Assembly (NCBI RefSeq): GCF_946998255.1
Contig: NZ_CAMPYN010000033.1
Location: 1-14,155 of the forward strand
Direction of reading: 5' to 3'
Source of the DNA: an uncultured Helcococcus sp.
Lineage (GTDB): Bacteria > Bacillota > Clostridia > Tissierellales > Peptoniphilaceae
Length of the DNA: 14,155 nt
In this document: piece after piece, positions 1 to 7,747 of the stretch
Position numbering within the stretch: the first letter of the stretch is position 1
How the letters are laid out: each line of letters starts with the position of its first letter
Notes under the pieces: model-generated
Told to the model about the DNA's origin: nothing
The model's input: only the letters and a program-made list of their open reading frames with translations
Database searches by the model: none
Made by a program: the position numbers and the translations under genes

Positions 1-423
1 GATATGCTTTACTATCCAAGCAAGCTACCAAAACCAAAGAGGGTACAAGGCGCATTTGTTACAGACCATGAAATTGAAAGAGTTGTAACATATGTAAAAA
101 ACAAAAATATAGTTGAAGAAACTAATGATAGTTTTAATAAAAAAATAGAAGAAGTAAATAAGTCTAATGATTCATTAGATGAGGTGGATGAACTATTTGA
201 TGAGGCAGTTAGATTCGTTATTATGGAAGATACTGCATCAATATCTGCTATACAAAGAAGATTTAGGGTTGGTTATGCCAGAGCTGGCAGGATTATAGAC
301 CAAATGACCCTAAGTGGAATTGTAAGCGAGCAGGATGGTTCAAAGCCAAGAAATGTATTGATGACCTTAGATGAATATGAAAATATGTTAGGAGATGGAG
401 ATGTTAAAAATGAACTTAGCTAA
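1..423 (+). CDS. ftsK: DNA translocase FtsK, C-terminal end (5' partial)
   Basis: This is the last 140 codons of an FtsK/SpoIIIE translocase. The frame is open at the window edge, so the ATG at 4 is an internal Met and not the start. The residues around 'VQGAFVTDHEIERVV' (about 16-30) are the conserved end of the RecA-like motor domain. After an acidic linker comes the winged-helix gamma domain (about residues 64-138, including 'ISAIQRRFRVGYARAG'), which in this family reads polar DNA sequences to steer the motor toward dif. FtsK pumps DNA through the closing septum during division. The stop lies inside the start region of pgsA, so the two genes overlap and are probably translationally coupled. 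Identification is secure. The motor and membrane parts lie outside the window. Confidence 0.96.
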   Translation, partial: DMLYYPSKLPKPKRVQGAFVTDHEIERVVTYVKNKNIVEETNDSFNKKIEEVNKSNDSLDEVDELFDEAVRFVIMEDTASISAIQRRFRVGYARAGRIIDQMTLSGIVSEQDGSKPRNVLMTLDEYENMLGDGDVKNELS

Positions 424-949
424 TAAATTGACCCTAATCAGGTTGTTTATGGTTCCAGTTTTTGTAATAGTTTTTAACATTTATGGTGTAGATTCTGTAA
501 TACCAGCTGTAATATTTGCTCTAACAGCAGCAACAGACTTTCTAGACGGCCATATAGCTAGATCTAGAAATCTAATCACTACTTTTGGTAAATTTATGGA
601 TCCTTTAGTAGATAAGGTGCTAACACAAGCTGGATTTATAGTCCTAGTTGGAGCCGGTTTGATACCTGCATGGCCAATGATTGTTATAATATTTAGAGAA
701 TTATTGATTGACGGCCTACGTATGCTTGCTGCATCAAGAAATATAACTATAGCAGCATCTATTTACGGAAAAGTAAAAACAACCAGCCAAATGATAACAA
801 TAATCTTATACTTATTAAGTGGCCAATTAACTTTTGTTCCATTATATGTATATAGCATTTTCTTATATTTATCAGTTATACTTACAATCATTTCAGGTTT
901 AGACTACCTCATTAAAAATATTGAAGTTTTAGACTTAGACAATATATAG
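401..949 (+). CDS. pgsA: CDP-diacylglycerol--glycerol-3-phosphate 3-phosphatidyltransferase
   Basis: PgsA is an integral membrane enzyme that transfers a phosphatidyl group from CDP-diacylglycerol to glycerol-3-phosphate, the committed step to phosphatidylglycerol. The CDP-alcohol phosphatidyltransferase signature DG-x2-AR-x8-G-x3-D-x3-D is intact: D49, G50, A53, R54, G63, D67 and D71 counted from the start used here, with a further D46 just before. The rest is hydrophobic helices, and 182 residues is normal for the family. Three in-frame ATGs are possible (395, 401, 410). I chose 401 because AGGAG at 390-394 sits 6 bases upstream. The ATG at 410, giving 'MNLANKLT', is nearly as good, with GGAG at 397-400. 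Either start overlaps the end of ftsK. The stop codon overlaps the recA ribosome binding site, which indicates one operon. Confidence 0.95.
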   Translation: MLKMNLANKLTLIRLFMVPVFVIVFNIYGVDSVIPAVIFALTAATDFLDGHIARSRNLITTFGKFMDPLVDKVLTQAGFIVLVGAGLIPAWPMIVIIFRELLIDGLRMLAASRNITIAASIYGKVKTTSQMITIILYLLSGQLTFVPLYVYSIFLYLSVILTIISGLDYLIKNIEVLDLDNI

Positions 950-957
950 GAGGATAA

Positions 958-2010
958 ATGACTGATATTGATTTAGAAAAGAAAAAAGCCCTCGATAGGG
1001 CCTTATCACAAATTGAAAAGTCATATGGTAAAGGATCAATAATGGTGCTTGGCGATGAAGCTGCAGTACCAAATATCGACGCTATTCCTACTGGAGCCCT
1101 TAACTTAGATATAGCTCTAGGTATTGGTGGTTTACCAAGGGGTAGGATAGTAGAAATTTATGGTCCAGAATCATCTGGTAAAACAACCTTAGCCTTACAT
1201 TCTATAGCTGAAGCGCAAAAATTAGGTGGGATTGCTGCCTTTATTGATGCTGAACATGCCTTAGATGTAAATTATGCTAAAAATTTAGGTGTTGATACAG
1301 AAAACTTAGTTTTATCACAGCCTGATACTGGTGAACAAGCTTTAGCTATTACAGAATCACTAGTAAGATCAAATGCTGTTGATATAATAGTAGTTGACTC
1401 TGTAGCAGCCTTAGTTCCAAGAGCTGAAATAGAAGGGGACATGGGGGATACTCATGTTGGTCTACTAGCTAGACTTATGTCCCAAGCCTTAAGAAAATTA
1501 ACAGGTATAGTTGCAAAATCAAATTGTACTGTAATTTTCTTAAACCAATTAAGACAAAAGATTGGTATTATGTTTGGTAACCCTGAAACCACAACAGGTG
1601 GTATTGCTCTTAAATTCTATTCAAGTGTAAGACTTGATATTAGAAGAAAAGAACAAATCAAAGACAAGGATGAAGTAATCGGTAACTCAACTCAAGTTAG
1701 AGTTGTTAAAAATAAGGTTGCTCCACCATTCAAAGTAGCTACATTTGATATTATGTATGGTACAGGTATTTCAAAGACAGGTACAATACTTGATACAGCT
1801 GTAGACTTTGGAATTATTGATAAGGCAGGTTCTTGGTATTCATACGATGGTGAAAGACTAGGACAAGGTAGAGAAAATATAAAAACCTACCTAGAAGAAA
1901 ACCAAGATGTATGTGATGAAATTGAAGCAAAAGTTAGAGAACATGCTAAAAGCTTACAATATGGTAAGCAAGAAGAAGTAGTTGAAGAAGATTCAGATAA
2001 AATAGTATAG
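958..2010 (+). CDS. recA: recombinase RecA
   Basis: RecA forms filaments on single-stranded DNA, drives strand exchange in homologous repair, and acts as co-protease for LexA self-cleavage. The Walker A motif GPESSGKTT is at residues 69-77. The catalytic glutamate is E99 in 'IDAEHALD', a Walker B strand 'DIIVVDS' lies near 141-147, and the L2 region around 'FGNPETTTGG' is present. The length of 350 residues is usual, with the expected acidic C-terminal tail. AGGAGG at 948-953 overlaps the pgsA stop and places the ATG at 958. No convincing LexA box or separate promoter is seen just upstream, so expression probably comes from the ftsK-pgsA transcript or a promoter within it. In many Firmicutes cinA lies between pgsA and recA; here it is absent. 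Confidence 0.99.
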   Translation: MTDIDLEKKKALDRALSQIEKSYGKGSIMVLGDEAAVPNIDAIPTGALNLDIALGIGGLPRGRIVEIYGPESSGKTTLALHSIAEAQKLGGIAAFIDAEHALDVNYAKNLGVDTENLVLSQPDTGEQALAITESLVRSNAVDIIVVDSVAALVPRAEIEGDMGDTHVGLLARLMSQALRKLTGIVAKSNCTVIFLNQLRQKIGIMFGNPETTTGGIALKFYSSVRLDIRRKEQIKDKDEVIGNSTQVRVVKNKVAPPFKVATFDIMYGTGISKTGTILDTAVDFGIIDKAGSWYSYDGERLGQGRENIKTYLEENQDVCDEIEAKVREHAKSLQYGKQEEVVEEDSDKIV

Positions 2011-2028
2011 CATCTAATAGGAGGCAAT

Positions 2029-3591
2029 ATGGATATAGTATATTATGTTCTTGCCTTGCTTGTGGGAGTTATAATTGGGTATATTATTGTTTCAATTATG
2101 AAGAAAAAATCTGATAGGAACAAGATTAGTTCTGCTGAGAATATTTCCAGAAGAATTATCGATGATGCTAACAGAGATGCTGAAAATATAAAAAAAGAAA
2201 GTTTGTTGACAGCTAAAGAAGAAGTATATAAATTAAAACAAAATATAGAATTAGAAGAAACTAAAAAACGTAACGAACTTAGCAAACAAGAACAAAGATT
2301 AAATAAAAGAGAAGATCTTTTAGATAAAAAAGAAGACAGCTTAGATAAAAAATCAGAAAAACTTGATAGAAAACAAGAATCATTAAATGCTAAGCTTAAA
2401 AATGTTGAAGAAAAAGAATTACAAATAGACGAAAGTCTAGAAGAACAAAAGTTAGAATTAGAAAAAATCGCTTCATTAACCAATGAAGAGGCTAAACAAA
2501 TTGTTTTAGACATGGCAAATGAAGAAGCAGAACACCAAAGAGCTCTTATAGTAAGAGACTACGAAGCTAGGATAAAGGAAGATCAAAATAAGCTAGCTAG
2601 AGAAGTTATTACTAGAGCCGTTCAAAGACAAGCTTCTGATGTTGTAGCCCAATCATCAGTTACCCTAGTAACCCTTCCAAACGACGATATGAAGGGTAGG
2701 ATAATTGGTAAAGAAGGTAGAAACATTAGATCTTTTGAAAATATAACAGGTGTAGACGTTATAATCGATGATACACCAGAAGCAGTAGTATTATCATCAT
2801 ATGATCCAAAGAGAAGAGAAATTGCTACTATTACATTAGAAAAATTAATGATTGATGGTAGGATTCATCCAGCTAGGATAGAAGAAGTTTACGAACTAGC
2901 TGTAGAAGAAGTTGAAGATAGGATTAGACAATATGGTGAAGGTGCTGCAGAAAGAGCTCGTGTTCATGGTCTACCACATGAAATAATAAGGACACTAGGT
3001 ACACTAAACTTTAGAACTTCTTATGGACAAAACGTTTTAGAACACTCAGTAGAAGTAGCTAATATAGCCGGTAACCTAGCAACCGAATTAGGCATCAATG
3101 CAAGAACAGCTAGAAGAGCTGGTCTTTTACATGATATAGGTAAGGCTTTAGACCAAGAAGTTGAAGGTACACACGTTGAAATTGGTGTAAGACTATTAAG
3201 AAAATATAAGATCAATGAAGAAATTGTTCATTGTGTTGAAGCTCACCACTTTGATGTACCATTCAATTCACTTGAAGCTATGGTTGTACAAGCTGCAGAT
3301 GCTATTTCAGCAGCAAGACCAGGAGCAAGAAGAGAATCAATAGAAGCATACTTACAACGACTTTCAAACCTTGAAGAAATTGCTAATTCATATGATGGCA
3401 TTAAATCAGCTTATGCTATTCAAGCTGGTAGGGAAATAAGAGTTATAGTAGAACCAGATAAGATATCTGATGATAAGATAACCTTACTATCTCAAGAAAT
3501 TGCCCATAGAATTGAAGAAGAATTAGAATATCCAGGTAAGATAAAAGTTCATGTTATAAGAGAAATAAGAGCTTCAGCCTATGCAAAATAA
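2029..3591 (+). CDS. rny: ribonuclease Y
   Basis: RNase Y is the membrane-anchored endoribonuclease that starts mRNA decay in many Firmicutes. Domains in order are an N-terminal membrane helix (about 4-24), a long charged coiled coil rich in Glu and Lys (about 30-205), a KH RNA-binding domain with the GRIIGKEGRN loop at 223-232, and an HD metal-dependent phosphohydrolase domain with the H368-D369 pair in 'LLHDIGKAL'. The length of 520 residues matches the family. The start follows AGGAGG at 2019-2024, and the gap to recA is only 18 bases, so it is very probably co-transcribed with recA, a neighbour relation common in Firmicutes. A hairpin with a T-rich tail follows the stop and should end the operon. 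Confidence 0.98.
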   Translation: MDIVYYVLALLVGVIIGYIIVSIMKKKSDRNKISSAENISRRIIDDANRDAENIKKESLLTAKEEVYKLKQNIELEETKKRNELSKQEQRLNKREDLLDKKEDSLDKKSEKLDRKQESLNAKLKNVEEKELQIDESLEEQKLELEKIASLTNEEAKQIVLDMANEEAEHQRALIVRDYEARIKEDQNKLAREVITRAVQRQASDVVAQSSVTLVTLPNDDMKGRIIGKEGRNIRSFENITGVDVIIDDTPEAVVLSSYDPKRREIATITLEKLMIDGRIHPARIEEVYELAVEEVEDRIRQYGEGAAERARVHGLPHEIIRTLGTLNFRTSYGQNVLEHSVEVANIAGNLATELGINARTARRAGLLHDIGKALDQEVEGTHVEIGVRLLRKYKINEEIVHCVEAHHFDVPFNSLEAMVVQAADAISAARPGARRESIEAYLQRLSNLEEIANSYDGIKSAYAIQAGREIRVIVEPDKISDDKITLLSQEIAHRIEEELEYPGKIKVHVIREIRASAYAK

Positions 3592-3605
3592 AATAAAATT
3601 GTGAT

Positions 3606-3650
3606 AAAATAGGTCTGATATACTATAAAGTAAATCAGATCTATTTTAAT
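3606..3650 (+). terminator. hairpin terminator after rny
   Basis: The arms at 3606-3619 (AAAATAGGTCTGAT) and 3634-3647 (ATCAGATCTATTTT) pair over 14 positions with one G-U pair around a 14-base loop, and a T-rich stretch follows. This fits an intrinsic terminator of the ftsK-pgsA-recA-rny operon. It also lies only 15 bases before the next start codon, so it could act as an attenuator for ctlX. The loop contains TATAAA at 3624-3629 with TTGTGA at 3599-3604 as a weak candidate promoter for ctlX (19-base spacing). Confidence 0.7.
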
Positions 3651-3662
3651 TTAGGAGTAAAT

Positions 3663-4580
3663 ATGTTTAAGCATACCACTGATGAAATTGTAATGATCAA
3701 ACCAAAAAGATTTGATTTTAATGAAGAAACTGCAGTGAATAATATTTATCAAAATAATGATAATAAGTCGCCTGAAATCATTCAAAAGAGGGCCTTAGAA
3801 GAGTTTAATGGCTTAGTAGATGCTATTAGGTCTAAGGGAGTAAAAGTAAATATAATCGAGGATACCACCATTCCTCATACACCTGATTCCATCTTTCCAA
3901 ATAATTGGTTTTCCACTCATGAAGATGGATTTTTAGTAATCTATCCAATGTTTGCTGAAAATAGGCAGGAAGAAATATATAAATTTAAATCGAAAGTTGA
4001 AGAAATAGCTAGAAATAAAACTCCTGGGGAATTAAATATACTCGACTATTCGGACTTAAGAAAGAAAAATAAGGTACTTGAAGGGACTGGAGCTATTGTT
4101 ATAGATAGGAAGAATAAAACTGCATATACCTCCTTATCTGAAAGATCTGACAAGGCTCTATTCTTGAAATGGTGTGAAGATACAGGCCATAGACCTTGTT
4201 ATTTCAAATCTTACCAAGATGGAGAGCTAATTTATCATACAAATATAATGATGGGAATTGGTGAAAAGAAGGCTCTGGTATGTCTTCAAGCCATAGATGA
4301 AGAGGATAGGGGAAGAGTAAAAGAGTCTTTGGAAAAAGATGGTAATGAAATTATAGAAATTAATCCTGACCAATTAAAAGCTGGACTTGGAAATACATTA
4401 GAACTTAAAGGATCTGATGGAAACAATTTTATAGTCATGTCTACCAATGCCTATAAGTCACTAAATGAGAAACAAAAATTAGCTATAGAAAAAACTACAG
4501 AAATAATACATGCAGATGTAAGCACAATAGAATTTTATGGTGGTGGATCTGCTAGGTGTATGATAGCAGAAATTTTTTAA
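3663..4580 (+). CDS. ctlX: citrulline hydrolase of the CtlX type (amidinotransferase/deiminase superfamily)
   Basis: The protein belongs to the arginine deiminase/amidinotransferase fold. Members of the CtlX subgroup hydrolyse citrulline to ornithine, ammonia and carbon dioxide, feeding ornithine and energy metabolism. Visible family features are 'DSIFPNNWFSTH' at residues 75-86 (substrate-binding loop), 'EGTGAIVIDR' in the middle, H192 in 'YHTNIMMGIG' (candidate catalytic His), and C299 in 'GGGSARCMIAE' at the extreme C-terminus (candidate nucleophile). The 305 residues suit CtlX and are much shorter than arginine deiminase (about 400). The start has AGGAG at 3653-3657. No other arginine or citrulline genes are nearby; hairpins on both sides make it a single-gene unit. 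The fold is secure. The citrulline assignment rests on resemblance to CtlX, and a dimethylargininase-like or other guanidino substrate is the alternative. Confidence 0.85.
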   Translation: MFKHTTDEIVMIKPKRFDFNEETAVNNIYQNNDNKSPEIIQKRALEEFNGLVDAIRSKGVKVNIIEDTTIPHTPDSIFPNNWFSTHEDGFLVIYPMFAENRQEEIYKFKSKVEEIARNKTPGELNILDYSDLRKKNKVLEGTGAIVIDRKNKTAYTSLSERSDKALFLKWCEDTGHRPCYFKSYQDGELIYHTNIMMGIGEKKALVCLQAIDEEDRGRVKESLEKDGNEIIEINPDQLKAGLGNTLELKGSDGNNFIVMSTNAYKSLNEKQKLAIEKTTEIIHADVSTIEFYGGGSARCMIAEIF

Positions 4581-4629
4581 TCAAATAATTTAATCTGCTA
4601 CATTTTAAATTACAAAACATATAATAGAA

Positions 4630-4660
4630 AAAGAGAGAAGCTATTTCTCTCTTTGATTAT
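4630..4660 (+). terminator. intrinsic terminator after ctlX
   Basis: The perfect 10-bp stem AAAGAGAGAA (4630-4639) / TTCTCTCTTT (4645-4654), with a 5-base loop, lies 50 bases after the ctlX stop. The right arm ends in TTT and is followed by an AT-rich tail, as expected for a factor-independent terminator on the plus strand. Confidence 0.75.
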
Positions 4661-5280
4661 TTTAAATAAATATTTTGATATAAAAATTAGCTGTAGTTAT
4701 AAAAGTAGGGTAATATGGATATAAAAATGTTTCCATATAAAAATATAAAGTTTGTCACAAAATAATAATTTTGTGACAAAACCCATTCTTTTAAACCCAG
4801 ATGGAGAGACCTGATAAGATTCAGCCTTCTAGCCAATCTTTAAGTCATTTATCATCATTTTTATATTTAAGCAATTTTGTAGGCTCTTATATGTCTCTCA
4901 AAAATTATAGAAATATTTTCTAAATGTATTTCTTATCCTTTACTAAATACTTTCTACTAAATCTATTCTTATATTTTATATATCCCTTGTCCATACTTTT
5001 AGATAATCAAATCAAAGATTATTATTCTTCTATTATAATATCTTATACTTTATATTGTTATTGCCTTATACTATTTATTTACTGGATATATCAACTAGAT
5101 ATTATAGTTATATTATATAAAACACACATAATCCTATCTATTTATAGTAAATACTGCTATAACTCCAGAAAAACATCTTATAAACGTGATGAAATAGCCA
5201 TTTGTCTCTAATTTGCGTTTTAAGAGCTTTTTGCTTATATAGATAAGTAAATATATGTCCGTTTTAGGCTAAATTAGGTC
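4661..5280. other. gene-poor AT-rich intergenic region
   Basis: About 620 bases between the ctlX terminator and the end of the minus-strand metallophosphatase gene. I see no RNA gene, and no coding region I can support. A 95-codon open frame at 4924-5211 (+) has no ribosome binding site and encodes only Tyr/Ile/Leu-rich low-complexity sequence expected from AT-rich DNA. The only firm structure is the inverted repeat at 4751-4780. The block at about 4781-4910 is less AT-rich than its surroundings and may be a decayed piece of something, but no reading frame through it is intact. No convincing terminator for the metallophosphatase was found at its 3' side. Confidence 0.6.
4751..4780. repeat. 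perfect 13-bp inverted repeat in intergenic DNA
   Basis: TTTGTCACAAAAT at 4751-4763 and its exact reverse complement at 4768-4780 flank a 4-base spacer. In RNA this is a strong hairpin on either strand. It lies about 100 bases beyond the ctlX terminator and over 500 bases from the metallophosphatase stop, so it is not an obvious terminator for either, and no gene starts next to it. It could be a protein-binding palindrome, the hairpin of a small RNA, or a remnant of a mobile element. The repeat itself is certain; its role is unknown. Confidence 0.8.
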
Positions 5281-6639
5281 TTATTTGGAAATTTTTCTTT
5301 TTATAAGTGATTTATTAAATATAGATTCATTATTTAAATGTTTTTCCATTAAATCCCTTATAAAAAGTTTATGCCATGTGGCATTTTTATTTTCAGTTTT
5401 TAAGGACGGATAAATTGAACCTCTTTGAATATAATCATGACTTACAATAGTATATTCTTTTTCTGGATCAAGTTTTTTATTATCTATAGTAATTATTAAT
5501 GGATCTTTTTGTATTTTTACATTTGAGGAAAATGACAGGTCTCCAATTATTTTACCTCTAAAACCTGGACCACTAGTAGGTCTTCTTATATAATCTTGGT
5601 CTTGTGACAGGATTACAGCTTTTAATATGTCCGAACCCTTGACCTTGTATTTAGTTGGATTCAATTTAGATGGGATTGTATCTAACAAAGTTAGTCTAGA
5701 GATTGGCTTAGTTAAGGAATTATTAGCGATGCCGTTGTGCATAATTGCTAAATCTCCAGACATTTCTGCAAGGATTGAATCACATATAAAGTTTATCAGC
5801 TGACATTCTTCATATGGTTCATATGAAAGGCTATCAATGGCTGTAATTTCTTGGGATAGGATCTTTATAGCAAGGTCAGTCTTTGCTTTATAGATTTCAT
5901 CAAATTTTGTATTTTCACTATCTTTTAGGTATTTATGGTCGATATCTTTAATAGTTAATTTTTTATCAATTAAAGATAAATCTATTATTCCTAGATTTTC
6001 ACCACGACCAGATTGGGAATATTGCTTGTCTATCCAAACATTATGCGAATGACCACCTAGGATAAGGTCTATTTGCGGATATTTTTTGATAAAGATCTCA
6101 TCCATCCAAAGGCCACTATGCGAAAGCAAAATCAAAAAATCATATTTACCCTTGTTAGCCTCAAGTTCTCTTTCTATAGCTTCATAAGGATCTGTAGTTA
6201 TCAGGTTTCCATTCTTTAAAAATGTGTTATAGGCACCAGCCTTGAATCTTGAATTAAAATATGGTGACAAGGCAACAATTAAAAAATTAATGCCATTTTT
6301 TCTTATGATTATAGAACCTTTTAATCCTTCAATTAAATTTCCTGATCCATCACTTACATTAGCACTTAGCAAAGGAAACTTATTGACTAAGCTACTTATG
6401 GCATCATAGCCTAGGTCAAGCTCATTGTTTCCTATAGCCATAGCATCTAGTTTAAAAGAAAAGGCTAGTTCAAGGGCAGATTGTCCCCTATCGGCTTGGA
6501 CTATAAAGTTACTTAAGTCGGCAAAGTCTCCACTATCTAAGTATAAATCTTCATCATTTTTATTTTCAATTATATAGGCACTTGCTTTCTTATAAAAATC
6601 AAAGTTACTATGTATATCATTTGTATGGTATATTTTCAT
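5281..6639 (-). CDS. cytoplasmic metallophosphatase / 5'-nucleotidase, YunD-like
   Basis: A two-domain enzyme of the UshA/5'-nucleotidase family. The N-terminal calcineurin-like metallophosphatase domain shows 'TNDIH' (D8, H10), 'DSGDFAD' (D38), 'GNNE' (70-73), 'LLSHSG' and 'GGHSH' (H197, H199), which supply the two-metal site. The C-terminal substrate domain (about 265-452) carries the expected 'HNGIANN' and 'YTIVSHDYIQRG' segments. Secreted relatives have a signal peptide; this one starts directly at the catalytic strand, so it should act in the cytoplasm, like Bacillus YunD. Substrates may be nucleotides or UDP-sugars; the exact one cannot be read from sequence. In the fourth motif the usual GNHE reads GNNE, so the His is replaced by Asn. 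The start ATG has GGGAG 7 bases upstream. It diverges from the recombinase gene. Confidence 0.88.
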   Translation of the reverse strand: MKIYHTNDIHSNFDFYKKASAYIIENKNDEDLYLDSGDFADLSNFIVQADRGQSALELAFSFKLDAMAIGNNELDLGYDAISSLVNKFPLLSANVSDGSGNLIEGLKGSIIIRKNGINFLIVALSPYFNSRFKAGAYNTFLKNGNLITTDPYEAIERELEANKGKYDFLILLSHSGLWMDEIFIKKYPQIDLILGGHSHNVWIDKQYSQSGRGENLGIIDLSLIDKKLTIKDIDHKYLKDSENTKFDEIYKAKTDLAIKILSQEITAIDSLSYEPYEECQLINFICDSILAEMSGDLAIMHNGIANNSLTKPISRLTLLDTIPSKLNPTKYKVKGSDILKAVILSQDQDYIRRPTSGPGFRGKIIGDLSFSSNVKIQKDPLIITIDNKKLDPEKEYTIVSHDYIQRGSIYPSLKTENKNATWHKLFIRDLMEKHLNNESIFNKSLIKRKISK

Positions 6640-6716
6640 ATATTTTCTCCCTTATTTTGTTATTATAACATTTAAAATAAGATCAAATATAGTATATAAT
6701 AGCTTTAGGAGGAATT
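6640..6716. promoter_or_regulatory. divergent spacer between metallophosphatase and recombinase genes
   Basis: A 77-base AT-rich spacer that must hold the 5' signals of both genes. TATAAT at 6695-6700 (+) precedes the recombinase start. On the minus strand TATAAT is formed by 6662-6667 in front of the metallophosphatase. No good -35 hexamer is visible for either, so promoter calls are tentative. Ribosome binding sites are AGGAGG at 6707-6712 (+) and GGGAG next to the metallophosphatase ATG (-). Confidence 0.45.
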
Positions 6717-7700
6717 ATGTACAAGGATATTCCATATTTCTTAAGAGATTTTTTAAGTTATTTGAAGACAATTAAGGGACTATCACCAAACACAGTCCAT
6801 GAATATTATTATGATTTAAGATTATATTTAAAATTTATGACCTATAGGCTCAACTTATTAGATTTTGAAGAAGAAGAGATTGAAGATATTGATATAAGAA
6901 AGCTTAAGGTTGAAGACTTAAAAGGAATCAGCATTATAGACTTGCATTCATACATATCATATAGGGACAATGACAGGGACAATTCAACTACTACCAGGTC
7001 TAGAAAGGTTTCTTCTCTCAGGACTTTTTATAAGTATTTAAATACTGTTGCCAAGACTTTGGATGAAAACCCAACTTTAGAGTTAGAATTGCCAAAAATG
7101 AAAAAAAGAAATCCGGTTTATATGACCTTTGATGAATCAAAAAGACTGTTGGAAGTGATAGCACAGGAGAAAAATGCTTTCCTTAGATATAGGGACTTTG
7201 CTATAGTCTTACTATTTTTAACTACTGGTATAAGACTTTCCGAACTTACATCTATGGATACTACAAGTCTAAAAGACTTGGAATTTACAGTTGTTGGTAA
7301 GGGTAACAAGGAAAGAGTTGTCTATATGACAGAAGCTGCAAAGTATGCTATAGACCAATATTTGATGGTAAGACCAGACTTAGAAGAAGAAAAGGCCTTA
7401 TTTTTAAGTAATAGGCATACAAGGATGTCTAATAGGGCTGTCCAACATATGTTAGATAAGTACCTAGCCAAGGCTGGATTTGATACTAGGAAGTATTCAG
7501 TCCACAAGTTAAGACATACAGCAGCTACACTTATGTATAGAGAAGGCGTTGATATTAGGACCCTACAAAAGGTATTAGGTCATAGTTCGGTTGCAACCAC
7601 ACAAATATATACCCATGTGGCTGATGACAGTGTTAAAAGTGCTATAAGCCATAATCCTTTAAATGATATTAAAATGACTGAAGAAAAATCAGAAAAATAA
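6717..7700 (+). CDS. xerC: tyrosine recombinase, XerC/XerD type
   Basis: A site-specific tyrosine recombinase, probably one that resolves chromosome dimers at dif together with a partner Xer protein and FtsK. The N-terminal SAM-like DNA-binding domain begins 'FLRDFLSYLKTIKGLSPNTV'. The C-terminal catalytic domain contains the full set of active-site residues: R173 ('TTGIRLSEL'), K195 ('GKGNKER'), H263 and R266 ('HKLRH'), H289 ('LGHSS') and nucleophile Y298 ('YTH'). At 327 residues it is somewhat longer than classical Xer (about 300); the extra length is an acidic insert near 45-70. AGGAGG lies 4 bases before the ATG. No integrase neighbours, attachment sites or tRNA are seen, which supports a housekeeping role over a prophage integrase. 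Choosing XerC over XerD or another Xer paralogue is uncertain. Confidence 0.88.
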   Translation: MYKDIPYFLRDFLSYLKTIKGLSPNTVHEYYYDLRLYLKFMTYRLNLLDFEEEEIEDIDIRKLKVEDLKGISIIDLHSYISYRDNDRDNSTTTRSRKVSSLRTFYKYLNTVAKTLDENPTLELELPKMKKRNPVYMTFDESKRLLEVIAQEKNAFLRYRDFAIVLLFLTTGIRLSELTSMDTTSLKDLEFTVVGKGNKERVVYMTEAAKYAIDQYLMVRPDLEEEKALFLSNRHTRMSNRAVQHMLDKYLAKAGFDTRKYSVHKLRHTAATLMYREGVDIRTLQKVLGHSSVATTQIYTHVADDSVKSAISHNPLNDIKMTEEKSEK

Positions 7701-7710
7701 TAACAAAGAG

Positions 7711-7747
7711 AAAGACTGTTTACACAAAAAAAGTGTTCACAGTCTTT
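7711..7747. terminator. bidirectional terminator between converging genes
   Basis: AAAGACTGT (7711-7719) pairs with ACAGTCTTT (7739-7747). Inside it, after a 2x2 mismatch, ACAC pairs with GTGT around a loop of seven A residues. The hairpin lies 11 bases after the recombinase stop and touches the stop codon of the converging kinase gene, with T-rich sequence on both outward sides. It therefore probably ends both transcripts. Confidence 0.7.

Noticed and set aside
828..839. TAACTTTTGTTC inside pgsA as a LexA box for recA
   Set aside because: It lacks one outer base and the AAAT core shared by the three good boxes, and no promoter is visible around it.
2043..2513. 156-codon minus-strand open frame opposite rny
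   Set aside because: It mirrors the Glu/Lys-rich coiled-coil codons of rny, giving a Ser/Phe/Leu-rich shadow with no start signal.
4924..5211. 95-codon plus-strand open frame in the intergenic gap
   Set aside because: No ribosome binding site, composition dominated by Tyr, Ile, Leu and Phe as expected from random AT-rich DNA, and no recognisable domain.
4882..5229. GGCTCTTA near 4883 and TAAGAGCT near 5222 as possible inverted ends of an ISL3-like or miniature element
   Set aside because: Only about 7-8 bases match, the outer bases differ, no target duplication or transposase was found, so chance is as likely.
6717..7700. Tyrosine recombinase as integrase of a mobile element
   Set aside because: No attachment repeats, tRNA, excisionase or phage genes nearby; the divergent housekeeping context fits a chromosomal Xer protein better.
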